DNA of 22,064 nucleotides. Source: Syntrophaceae bacterium CG2_30_49_12 (GTDB lineage: Bacteria > Desulfobacterota > Syntrophia > Syntrophales > CG2-30-49-12). Shown here piece by piece: positions 14,955 to 22,064 of this stretch. The notes below the pieces were generated by a model, which was given only the letters and a program-made list of their open reading frames with translations, made no database searches and was not told the origin of the DNA. Positions within the stretch are counted from its first letter, which is position 1; each line of letters begins with the position of its first letter. The DNA lies in assembly GCA_001873675.1 (NCBI GenBank), contig MNZP01000055.1:1-22064 (forward strand), given 5' to 3'. Position numbers and translations under genes: made by a program.

Positions 14955-16796
14955 TCAAGTCCTTCCTAATGCAACCTCCCGTTCCCCCACCTCTTTTGAA
15001 TCATTGGATGTTTTAACCCCTATGATGTCGTCTATCTCCTGGGCGTTTAAGACCTCCTTTTCGAGTAACTCTGAAGCCAGTCTATTCAGGATGTCTATAT
15101 TATCCGAGAGAAGTTTTTTCGCCCTTTCGTAACAATCTGAAACAATCAGGGTTACTTCTCTGTCTATTTTTCCCGCTGTTTCTTCGCTATAATCTTTATG
15201 CGTTGCAAATTCACGCCCTAAAAAGATCTGTTCCTCTTTTTTTCCATAGCTCAGGGGGCCCATTTCCTCGCTCATCCCCCATTCACAAACCATCTTCCTG
15301 GCCAGGTCTGTCGCCCGTTCGATATCGTTTCCCGCACCGGTGGTAAAATCATCTAAAACCAGTTCTTCCGCCGCCCTGCCACCTAAAAGAATAGCAATAT
15401 TATTAACCAGATATTTCTTCGGATAGGTGTGTTTCTCGTCTATCGGCAACTGCTGGGTCAAACCCAACGCCCTCCCCCGGGGAATGATCGTTACCTTGTG
15501 GATCGGATCGGTCCCCGGCAACAACCTTGCTACGAGGGCATGTCCCGATTCATGGTAGGCCGTGTTCCTCTTTTCCTCATCGCTGATCACCATACTTCTC
15601 CTCTCTGTACCCATGAGGACCCTGTCCTTGGCGTACTCGAAGTCAACCATGGTAACCTTATCTTTATCCAGCCTTGCCGCATTCAGGGCAGCTTCATTGA
15701 CCAGGTTTTCTATATCGGCCCCTGAAAAGCCGGGTATCCCCCGGCTAATGACACTAAAATCCACATCATCGGCGAGGGGCGTGATTTTCGCATGTACCTC
15801 CAATATCTTCTCTCTTCCCTTAACATCGGGGAGAGGAACAACCACCTGCCTGTCAAACCGCCCCGGTCTCAACAGGGCAGGGTCAAGGACATCAGGTCTG
15901 TTGGTTGCTGATACAAGGATTACTCCCTCACTCGACTCGAATCCGTCCATCTCAACGAGGAGTTGATTCAGGGTCTGTTCCCTTTCGTCATGTCCACCGC
16001 CCAGTCCGGCGCCCCGGTGTCTCCCCACCGCGTCTATCTCGTCAATAAAAATAATACACGGTGCGCTCTTCTTCCCCTGGGTGAAGAGATCCCTCACCCT
16101 TGACGCCCCTACCCCGACAAACATCTCCACAAAATCGGAGCCGCTGATGCTCAGAAAAGGAACATCCGCCTCACCGGCAATTGCCCTGGCTAAGAGGGTC
16201 TTCCCCGTGCCGGGCGCCCCTACGAGAAGCACTCCTTTGGGTATTCGTCCCCCCAACCTCGTAAATTTCTTGGGATCCTTCAAAAAATCAATTATTTCCT
16301 CCAGTTCCGCCTTTGCCTCGTCAATGCCCGCAACATCTGCAAAAGTTACCTTTTTCGACTTATCCGTTACGAGCCTTGCCCTGCTTTTTCCAAAGGCCAT
16401 AGCCTTGCCGCCGCCCGCTTGCATCTGGCGCATAAAGAATATCCATACTCCGATCAGAAGGAGCATAGGGAACCAGGATATCAGGATAGTCATGTACCAC
16501 GGGGAATCATCAAGAGGCTTGGCTGCAATGCGGACACCTTTTTCCTTCAAAAGGGGGATTATCCCCGCATCTTTCGGAACATAGGTTTTGAAGGCCTTTT
16601 CATCTCTTAACTTGCCGGTAATGTTATCTCCCTGTATCGTAACCTCGACAACCTCCCCCCTTTCCGCATAGTTTACAAACTCACTGAAGATAATATCTTT
16701 CCGTGCGCTTTCCGGTTGGTTAAAAAGATGGTACAAAAATACAAACAAAAGGCTGATGACCAGCCAGAGTACAATATTTTTTTGCAAGGGATTCAA
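14955..16796 (-). CDS. ftsH: ATP-dependent zinc metalloprotease FtsH
   Basis: 613 residues, normal length. A membrane-bound hexameric AAA+ protease that degrades misassembled membrane proteins and regulators. Seen: two membrane segments (about 8-25 and 103-121) around a periplasmic loop, Walker A GAPGTGKT (193-200), Walker B IIFIDEIDA (248-256), SRH region NRPDVLDPALLRPGRFDR, and zinc site HESGH (415-419) with a distal acidic zinc ligand in the DFTTGAGNDIERAT stretch. The start is TTG 16796 with AAGGAG 6 nt in front; no ATG fits better. It lies between tilS (56 nt) and folP (4 nt). Confidence 0.98.
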   Translation of the reverse strand: MNPLQKNIVLWLVISLLFVFLYHLFNQPESARKDIIFSEFVNYAERGEVVEVTIQGDNITGKLRDEKAFKTYVPKDAGIIPLLKEKGVRIAAKPLDDSPWYMTILISWFPMLLLIGVWIFFMRQMQAGGGKAMAFGKSRARLVTDKSKKVTFADVAGIDEAKAELEEIIDFLKDPKKFTRLGGRIPKGVLLVGAPGTGKTLLARAIAGEADVPFLSISGSDFVEMFVGVGASRVRDLFTQGKKSAPCIIFIDEIDAVGRHRGAGLGGGHDEREQTLNQLLVEMDGFESSEGVILVSATNRPDVLDPALLRPGRFDRQVVVPLPDVKGREKILEVHAKITPLADDVDFSVISRGIPGFSGADIENLVNEAALNAARLDKDKVTMVDFEYAKDRVLMGTERRSMVISDEEKRNTAYHESGHALVARLLPGTDPIHKVTIIPRGRALGLTQQLPIDEKHTYPKKYLVNNIAILLGGRAAEELVLDDFTTGAGNDIERATDLARKMVCEWGMSEEMGPLSYGKKEEQIFLGREFATHKDYSEETAGKIDREVTLIVSDCYERAKKLLSDNIDILNRLASELLEKEVLNAQEIDDIIGVKTSNDSKEVGEREVALGRT

Positions 16797-16852
16797 TCTT
16801 CTCTCCTTCTATCCATGTAGTTACGTACTCTTATAATAACCATTTCATTATT

Positions 16853-18298
16853 TCAAACAATTTCTCCCTTCACCACTTTCCTCGTCTTATCTGTAATCTT
16901 TACCCGCTCACTCAACCTCATCCCCACGATCCACAACACAGACTGACCATCCACGAGGAGGGGAATTTTTCTTCTCTCACGCTGCGGTATCTTTCTATCA
17001 ATAAAGTAACACTTTAACTTTTTTACCCCCTCCATACCGAGAGGTTGAATCCTATCGCCCGGCCTTAAATTCCTGATAACCAGCGGAAATCTCATCGCTT
17101 CAAAGTCCATGTAGACAATCTTTTCTCCATTAAAATGGATGCTGTTAGGGTGTTTATCCAGAAGATCAAATACCAGCGTCATCCCCAGCTCAAGAATCTC
17201 AACCCTGCCGGGTATCGCAATATCATAAGAAAATTGGCTTTTGCCAGCATCAAGAAAGCTGAAATAACGGTTGCGACCATACGGTAATGCCCACAAGGGC
17301 TTACCATCCTGCCTTTTTCGTCTGACAATAACAAGGGAATTATACTCACGCCTTACCTCGATATTGAAGGGAAGATGCAGGCAACCATTAGGGCGACGAC
17401 TGCGGACCAAATCCATCACTGACTCGACATGAACGTAACCGATCCCGCTTCCCGAAGGGGAAAATCGCTGGAGGATGGTCTTTATCGCCCGGTTTTGTAT
17501 AGCCTCGTGGAGCAGGAGAAATTCAGTAATGCTGATCCTGATTTCTCCACTTTCCCCATTACCTTCCCATCCTGACATGATTTCCTTGAGAACTGTTTTC
17601 ATATAGTCGTCTTCCAGACGGACAATCTCTGCCAGATGGACAAGGCCCTCTTCTATTTTAGGATTGTAATCCTTTTTTATTTTCGGTATCAAATGATGCC
17701 TGATCCTGTTCCTGAGATAGAAGTCCTGGGCATTGGAGCTGTCTATCATGAATCTGATCCCTTCCTTTTCGAGAAAGTCCAGAATCTCTTGCCTGGTAAC
17801 GGCGAGAAGGGGTCTGATATAAATACCATCACGCACGGGGAGAATACCTTTTAAGCCCTCTATTCCACTACCCCGAATAAAGTTCATCAACACCGTTTCG
17901 GCCTGATCGTGGAGATGGTGTCCCAGGGCGATTTTATGAGCCTTGTGTTTTCGGGCTACCTCAGCGAGAAATTGATACCTCTCCTCTCTCGCGATCACCT
18001 CTACGGACTTCCCCTTCCTCTGCCGGAGAGAGGAAATATCTATATATTTATATTCAAATTCAATACCCATGGATTCGCTGAGCTTCCGAACAAACTCTTC
18101 ATCATTATTGGACTCCTCACCCCGCAGTCCATGGTTGAGATGTGCGATAATTAAGGTAAGCCTGTATTCATCCGAAAAAATATTCAAGGCCTTTAAAAGA
18201 GCTACAGAATCAGGACCACCAGATACTGCCACAATTACCATATTGCCCCTCTCGAGCATATGGTATTTTTTTATGGTTTCCCTTACCCTTTTTATCAT
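16853..18298 (-). CDS. tilS: tRNA(Ile)-lysidine synthase
   Basis: 481 residues, at the long end for TilS, with both accessory C-terminal domains. It changes C34 of tRNA-Ile(CAU) to lysidine using ATP and lysine, so that the tRNA reads AUA. Seen: PP-loop SGGPDS (26-31), AHLNHGLRGEES, ALGHHLHDQAETVLMNFIRG, PLLAVTRQEI, RNRIRHHLIP, and the TilS C-terminal domain (about 390-475: IRNLRPGDRIQPLGMEGVKK, FIDRKIPQRERRKIPLL). The start ATG 18298 has no visible Shine-Dalgarno and sits in a 14-nt palindrome (18291-18304). The 15-nt distance from the HAD gene suggests translational coupling. The tilS-ftsH order is widely conserved. Confidence 0.97.
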   Translation of the reverse strand: MIKRVRETIKKYHMLERGNMVIVAVSGGPDSVALLKALNIFSDEYRLTLIIAHLNHGLRGEESNNDEEFVRKLSESMGIEFEYKYIDISSLRQRKGKSVEVIAREERYQFLAEVARKHKAHKIALGHHLHDQAETVLMNFIRGSGIEGLKGILPVRDGIYIRPLLAVTRQEILDFLEKEGIRFMIDSSNAQDFYLRNRIRHHLIPKIKKDYNPKIEEGLVHLAEIVRLEDDYMKTVLKEIMSGWEGNGESGEIRISITEFLLLHEAIQNRAIKTILQRFSPSGSGIGYVHVESVMDLVRSRRPNGCLHLPFNIEVRREYNSLVIVRRKRQDGKPLWALPYGRNRYFSFLDAGKSQFSYDIAIPGRVEILELGMTLVFDLLDKHPNSIHFNGEKIVYMDFEAMRFPLVIRNLRPGDRIQPLGMEGVKKLKCYFIDRKIPQRERRKIPLLVDGQSVLWIVGMRLSERVKITDKTRKVVKGEIV

Positions 18299-18313
18299 GA
18301 TAAATACCGGGTA

Positions 18314-18958
18314 TCAGCAGAACAATGACTTTAATTCCGAAATGTTTTCACAGACAAAATCAGGTTTCTGGTCAAGCAGGAGATCCCTCCGTCCCAATCC
18401 GTTTAAGAAGGCACAGCTTAATGCCCCCGTGTTTTTGGCGAGGAGAATATCATTGATGCCATCACCGATGACAACCGTTCGCTCACGCTGCGCGCCAAAT
18501 CGCTCCAGCAGGGGGGACAATAAACGGGAATCGGGCTTCTTATAAGGTGTGGTGTCCACTCCGATGATATCGTCAAAATATTTCTTTATGTCCAGGGCTT
18601 CGGCAATCGCTCTCGTAAAGCGGTAACGTTTGTTTGTGATAATCACCTTATTTTTATCATGAAAATGTTGGAGAATCTCAGGGACACCGGGGTAAAAAGT
18701 TGTTGTATCCAGCATATGTTCCGCGTAATAGGCCGTAAATATCTCCATCGCTTTATCAAATTGATCCCGGGAATCACGACAGAGGGATCTCTCAATCAGT
18801 TTTTGAACCCCGTCTCCCACAAAACCAATAATGACCTCCGTCCCCATCACCGGTATTCCAAGACTTTTTAGGGTGTAGTTGACCGAGGCAACGATGTCTC
18901 CTCCCGAATTGACAAGCGTCCCGTCTAAGTCAAATATCATGAGGTCGATCTGTTTCAT
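18314..18958 (-). CDS. HAD-superfamily phosphatase, phosphoglycolate-phosphatase-like
   Basis: 214 residues, normal for the Gph/PgmB-type HAD subfamily. Seen: motif I FDLDGTLVNSG (nucleophile Asp10, acid/base Asp12), a helical cap (about 15-80) with GFVGDGVQKLIERSL as in phosphoglycolate phosphatases, motif II VIITNK, motif III Lys in YKKPDSR and motif IV GDGINDI. A likely role is removing 2-phosphoglycolate formed in DNA repair, but HAD substrates are hard to predict and pyrophosphatase or sugar-phosphatase activity is possible. It is followed by tilS after 15 nt. A hairpin at 18999-19020 separates it from the PxxKW gene. Confidence 0.9.
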   Translation of the reverse strand: MKQIDLMIFDLDGTLVNSGGDIVASVNYTLKSLGIPVMGTEVIIGFVGDGVQKLIERSLCRDSRDQFDKAMEIFTAYYAEHMLDTTTFYPGVPEILQHFHDKNKVIITNKRYRFTRAIAEALDIKKYFDDIIGVDTTPYKKPDSRLLSPLLERFGAQRERTVVIGDGINDILLAKNTGALSCAFLNGLGRRDLLLDQKPDFVCENISELKSLFC

Positions 18959-18998
18959 TTTTAAAGAGTTGTTTGGGGATAAATCTTGAAAATAGGCA

Positions 18999-19020
18999 AG
19001 GGAGGCTTATGGTCCTCCCT
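18999..19020 (-). terminator. Stem-loop between the PxxKW gene and the HAD gene
   Basis: AGGGAGG (18999-19005) and CCTCCCT (19014-19020) form a 7-bp stem with an 8-nt loop. On the minus strand it is followed by TGCCTATTTTC, a poor T-run. It may partly end transcription of the PxxKW gene or act as an attenuator for the genes behind it. Confidence 0.42.
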
Positions 19021-19060
19021 CCACGGTTAACTGTTTATGCGGGATAATCTTCCTCTCGCT

Positions 19061-19342
19061 TTAATGCTTGTTCGATCTCTTTGAAGCCTTAAGCGGATTG
19101 AGTTTTTGTAAGGATTCTATGACCTCCTTCTTGATATGCGATGCTTTTGGACAATTTCCGGACAGCCATTTGCTGACCGGATCGGGATAGACCTTACAAT
19201 ATTGACCGGCAGGATAATTTATAATACTATTACAAGATTCGCACTTATCAATAATAACATGACACCTACCTCCATTAAATATGCAACCTTTCTTCGTCAT
19301 AAAAGAGCACTCCGCCCCGGCTTTGATGGTTTGACACGTCAT
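19061..19342 (-). CDS. PxxKW-family small cysteine-rich protein
   Basis: 93 residues, no signal peptide or membrane segment. Eight cysteines (3, 12, 20, 27, 34, 37, 49, 64) lie in the first two thirds, with one CxxC pair (CESC) and the PVSKW motif at 55-59 in YCKVYPDPVSKWLSGNCP. This pattern matches the PxxKW cysteine-rich proteins found mostly in deltaproteobacteria, whose function is unknown; metal binding is likely from the cysteines. The last 25 residues are lysine-rich. It starts at ATG 19342 behind a strong AAGGGGGAG. It heads the minus-strand gene string but is set off from it by about 100 nt and a hairpin. Confidence 0.8.
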   Translation of the reverse strand: MTCQTIKAGAECSFMTKKGCIFNGGRCHVIIDKCESCNSIINYPAGQYCKVYPDPVSKWLSGNCPKASHIKKEVIESLQKLNPLKASKRSNKH

Positions 19343-19566
19343 AAAACAAAAACTCCCCCTTCTTAGTATTAATTTTCCTTACAGTTTGTGGAAAGGCATC
19401 AAATATAAGGGGGGCTTAGCTAACAAAAAAAACAACCCATGTCAAGAAAAAAATTGTCATGCAGAGTTTATTGACTTCACCTGACATTTATGTTAATCAA
19501 ACCCATTAATTGGTACTTATTTGTTTCCTTTAATTTCGGAGTAAAGGAAGGTTAAGCTTTTTTGAC
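19343..19566. promoter_or_regulatory. Divergent intergenic region between the PxxKW gene and ptsH
   Basis: 224 nt without a gene. On minus, TTGACA (19445-19440) could be the -35 for the PxxKW gene, but the -10 17 nt on is only TAGCTA. On plus, TTGACT (19471-19476) points to ptsH with no better -10 than TAATCA at 19494. The region is A/T-rich and surely holds both promoters, but I cannot place the -10 boxes with confidence. Confidence 0.35.
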
Positions 19567-19839
19567 GTGGTGGCAATAAAAACTTTCGAAATAAAAAACA
19601 AACTTGGCCTTCATGCGAGGGCTTCAGCCAAGATGGTAAACGTGTCAAATAAATATAAGTCGAAAATATTTTTTGAAAGAGACGGTAAAGAAGTCAACGG
19701 AAAGAGCCTTCTCGGCATATTAACACTTGCCTGCCCGCTTGGAGGTCATATTACAATCAGGGCAGAGGGAACGGATGCCAGCGATGCCGTTGAAGCCCTT
19801 GGCAGGCTAATCGAAGGCAAATTCGGAGAAAATCAATGA
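19567..19839 (+). CDS. ptsH: Phosphocarrier protein HPr
   Basis: 90 residues, standard size. HPr accepts phosphate from enzyme I on His16 (LGLHARASAKMV) and passes it on. The regulatory serine is present at Ser47 in NGKSLLGILTLACPLGGHI, matching the site used by HPr kinase/phosphorylase. The start is GTG; two GTG codons stand side by side (19567 and 19570). AAGGAAGG lies about 15 nt upstream, rather far. It overlaps ptsI by 4 nt (ATGA). No sugar-specific EII component is nearby, so a regulatory rather than transport role is plausible. Confidence 0.96.
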   Translation: MVAIKTFEIKNKLGLHARASAKMVNVSNKYKSKIFFERDGKEVNGKSLLGILTLACPLGGHITIRAEGTDASDAVEALGRLIEGKFGENQ

Positions 19840-21629
19840 GTTCTGATGTGTTGAAAAAGACGTATCTTTTAAAAGGAATCGGCGTTTCTCCCGGTATCGC
19901 GACAGGTAAGGCTTATATCTTCAATCGCTCCGACCCCCAAATATCATTTTACAAACTCAGTGATGCAAACCTTGTCTCCAAAGAGATAAAACGGTTCAAG
20001 AAAGCCCTGAAGGAATCCGAGAAAGAACTCCTCGAAGTAAAAAATAAACTCGCCAATCTTGAGGTGATGGAGCCATTATATATTATGGATGTCCATATTA
20101 TGATTTTGAGAGACAAGAAATTCATCAATCATACGATCAAGCAAATCAAAGAAATGTCTGTCAATGCAGAATGGGCCGTGGGAATGACTATTGACAAATA
20201 CAAAGAAATCTTTGCCCTGGTAGAAGATGATTACCTAAGAGGGCGCTTCAGCGATGTGCAGTACGTGGGGCAAAGGATTATCAGAAATCTTGCCGGAGAA
20301 AAGAAAGAGGTTGTCAATGTCGGTGAAGGGTTCATCATCGTTGCCCAAGACCTGTCGCCGGCGGATACAGCACAGATGAAGATCGAAAGGGTTCTCGGGT
20401 TTGCCACGGATATCGGGGGGAAGACATCCCATACGGCCATTGTGGCCCAGGCGATTGAAATTCCCGCCGTTGTCGGCCTGGAAAGCATTACCAGTATAGT
20501 TCATACCAATGACGATATTATTGTTGACGGCTCCTCCGGTTTGGTCATCGTGAATCCCGATCCGGAAATGTTAATAAGGTACAAAGATAAAAAGAAAGAT
20601 TATCAGCACATCCAGGAGGACTTTCTTAAAGATGCCAATCTTCCTGCCATTACAAAGGACAATTACAGGGTAGAGATAGGGGGGAATATAGAATTCAGCG
20701 AAGAGATCCCTTCTGCTATAGCCCATGGTGCAAACGGTATCGGTCTTTACAGGACTGAATTCATTTATATCAACAGGGAGCAACTTCCGACGGAGGAGGA
20801 GCACTTTGCCAACTACAGACGTATTATTGGAATAAATGGTCTCGCATGGTCAACCATTAGAACTTTTGATCTCGGTGGGGACAAGTTTTTCTCTGATCCC
20901 AAACTGGCCCACGAGATGAATCCCCAGATGGGCCTGAGGGCAATCCGATTTTGCCTGAAAGAGGTTGACCTGTTCAAAGTGCAGTTGTGGGCTATTATCC
21001 GTGCCAGCGCCTACGGCAAGACACGGATATTATTTCCCATGATCTCAGGGATAGAGGAGATTAGAGAGGCCAAGAAGATATTTTGCGAAGTGAAAGATGA
21101 ACTCCTTACCAGAGGTATCCCTTTGGGCAATGACGTAGAAATCGGTGTTATGATCGAAGTCCCTTCGGCGGTCATGATTGCCGATAAGCTGGCAAGGGAA
21201 GTGGATTTTTTCAGCATCGGGACCAACGATCTCATCCAGTATGCATTGGCAATTGACAGGATCAACGAAAGGGTCACCTATTTATACGAACCGCTTCACC
21301 CTGCAGTCTTGAGGCTCATCAAGCAGACGGTTGATGTGGGTCATGAGGCGGGCATACGGGTGGCTATGTGCGGTGAGATGGCAGGTGAACCGGCCTGCAC
21401 GATGATCCTCCTCGGTCTGGAACTGGATGAATTAAGTATGAATCCCTCAGCCATACCGCGGATTAAAAAGATCATCAGGGAAACAACCCTGGAGGAATCC
21501 AAAGAACTGCTAAAAAGGATAATGACCTTTTCCTCGTCGGTCGAGATTCGTGGATATGTCGTAAACTACATGCGTGAGCGATTCCCCGAACTATTTCCCC
21601 CAAGCAATCTACGGGCCGCTTGCCCCTGA
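19836..21629 (+). CDS. ptsI: Phosphoenolpyruvate-protein phosphotransferase (enzyme I)
   Basis: 597 residues, slightly above the usual 570-580. Enzyme I takes phosphate from PEP and gives it to HPr. Seen: N-terminal KGIGVSPGIATGKAYIF, helical HPr-binding part (about 35-150), phospho-His199 in DIGGKTSHTAIVAQ, PEP-binding TIM barrel with GIGLYRTEFIYI, TFDLGGDK, IGVMIEVPSAVMIAD, FSIGTNDLIQYALAIDR, and active-site Cys512 in CGEMAGEP. No N-terminal GAF domain, so it is not the nitrogen-type PtsP. The start ATG lies within the end of ptsH, showing translational coupling. Confidence 0.97.
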   Translation: MSSDVLKKTYLLKGIGVSPGIATGKAYIFNRSDPQISFYKLSDANLVSKEIKRFKKALKESEKELLEVKNKLANLEVMEPLYIMDVHIMILRDKKFINHTIKQIKEMSVNAEWAVGMTIDKYKEIFALVEDDYLRGRFSDVQYVGQRIIRNLAGEKKEVVNVGEGFIIVAQDLSPADTAQMKIERVLGFATDIGGKTSHTAIVAQAIEIPAVVGLESITSIVHTNDDIIVDGSSGLVIVNPDPEMLIRYKDKKKDYQHIQEDFLKDANLPAITKDNYRVEIGGNIEFSEEIPSAIAHGANGIGLYRTEFIYINREQLPTEEEHFANYRRIIGINGLAWSTIRTFDLGGDKFFSDPKLAHEMNPQMGLRAIRFCLKEVDLFKVQLWAIIRASAYGKTRILFPMISGIEEIREAKKIFCEVKDELLTRGIPLGNDVEIGVMIEVPSAVMIADKLAREVDFFSIGTNDLIQYALAIDRINERVTYLYEPLHPAVLRLIKQTVDVGHEAGIRVAMCGEMAGEPACTMILLGLELDELSMNPSAIPRIKKIIRETTLEESKELLKRIMTFSSSVEIRGYVVNYMRERFPELFPPSNLRAACP

Positions 21630-21659
21630 TGGAGTAAAAAGCAGATTTTAAAGAATAAG

Positions 21660-22064
21660 ATGTCAGAAAAGATCATCTGTCAGAATAAGACGGCAAGACA
21701 TAACTACTCAATAGCTGATACCTATGAAGCGGGTATCATCCTTCTTGGTACGGAAGTGAAGTCTCTACGCGAAGGAAAGGGAAATCTGAAGGACAGCTAT
21801 GGCCTGGTGAAGGACGGTGAAGTGTACCTTCACGATATGCACATCGGCCCCTATTCCCATGGTAACCACTCAAATCACGATCCCTTGAGAGTACGGAAAC
21901 TGTTGCTTCACAAAAGAGAGATAAAGAAACTTTACGGCAAGTCCAGAGAAAAGGGGCTAACGCTGGTTCCTTTAAAGCTTTACTTTAAGAAGGGAAAGGT
22001 AAAGATAGAAATTGGCGTTGGCAGCGGTAAAAAACTATACGACAAAAGGGAAGACATCAAGACG
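21660..22064 (+). CDS. smpB: SsrA-binding protein SmpB, 3' partial
   Basis: The frame from ATG 21660 is open to the window edge, 135 codons, with the last 15-20 residues missing from a protein usually about 150-160 long. SmpB binds tmRNA and delivers it to stalled ribosomes for trans-translation. Seen: NKTARHNYSIADTYEAGI, LLGTEVKSLREGKGNLKDSY, HIGPYSHGNHSNHDPLR, RKLLLHKREIKKLYG, GLTLVPLKLYFKKGKVKIEI and the KKLYDKRED tail entry. The ribosome binding site is weak (AAAGAATAAG before ATG). It is 30 nt behind ptsI and may be co-transcribed. ssrA is often close by but is not in the window. Confidence 0.96.
   Translation, partial: MSEKIICQNKTARHNYSIADTYEAGIILLGTEVKSLREGKGNLKDSYGLVKDGEVYLHDMHIGPYSHGNHSNHDPLRVRKLLLHKREIKKLYGKSREKGLTLVPLKLYFKKGKVKIEIGVGSGKKLYDKREDIKT

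Overview
The window looks like chromosomal core sequence from an anaerobic deltaproteobacterium (Desulfobacterota), most likely near Syntrophus/Smithella (Syntrophales). This is inferred from gene content: an acyl-CoA carboxyltransferase beside a Re-citrate-synthase-like enzyme, a PxxKW cysteine-rich protein, an HPr/enzyme I pair with no sugar permease, and a minus-strand cluster built around tilS-ftsH-folP and acpS-tsaE-lysC. I see no phage, transposase, integrase or CRISPR array.

Layout. Bases 1-1142 hold the 3' part of a biotin-dependent acyl-CoA carboxyltransferase. Bases 1259-3148 encode a Re-citrate-synthase-like enzyme with an extra C-terminal Cache/PDC-like domain. Facing it (5823 down to 3159) are adk and a UvrD/PcrA-type helicase behind one promoter. 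Bases 6033-6389 hold a small zinc-ribbon gene whose frame is interrupted by one UGA between its two CxxC pairs. A class I/II aminotransferase (7720-6536, minus), tRNA-Pro(GGG) with its own promoter (minus) and a secreted lytic transglycosylase (8163-8780, plus) follow.

From 19342 down to 8785 runs a long minus-strand gene string: PxxKW protein, HAD phosphatase, tilS, ftsH, folP, acyl-CoA synthetase, SDR dehydrogenase, acpS (frameshifted in a run of six G), tsaE, lysC and a ComEA-like HhH protein. Many gaps are 3-15 nt, so much of it is probably co-transcribed. In many relatives the folP-acpS interval carries cdaA-ybbR-glmM. Here it carries an acyl-CoA synthetase plus SDR pair bounded on both sides by short low-complexity repeats.

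At the right end, on the plus strand, ptsH and ptsI overlap by 4 nt and are followed by smpB, cut by the window edge. HPr keeps both the His and the Ser phosphorylation sites, which fits a regulatory PTS.

The observations most worth checking are the in-frame UGA in the zinc-ribbon gene, the citrate-synthase/Cache fusion, the acpS frameshift, and the repeat-bounded acyl-CoA synthetase/SDR segment with a possible RNA G-quadruplex ahead of the synthetase.
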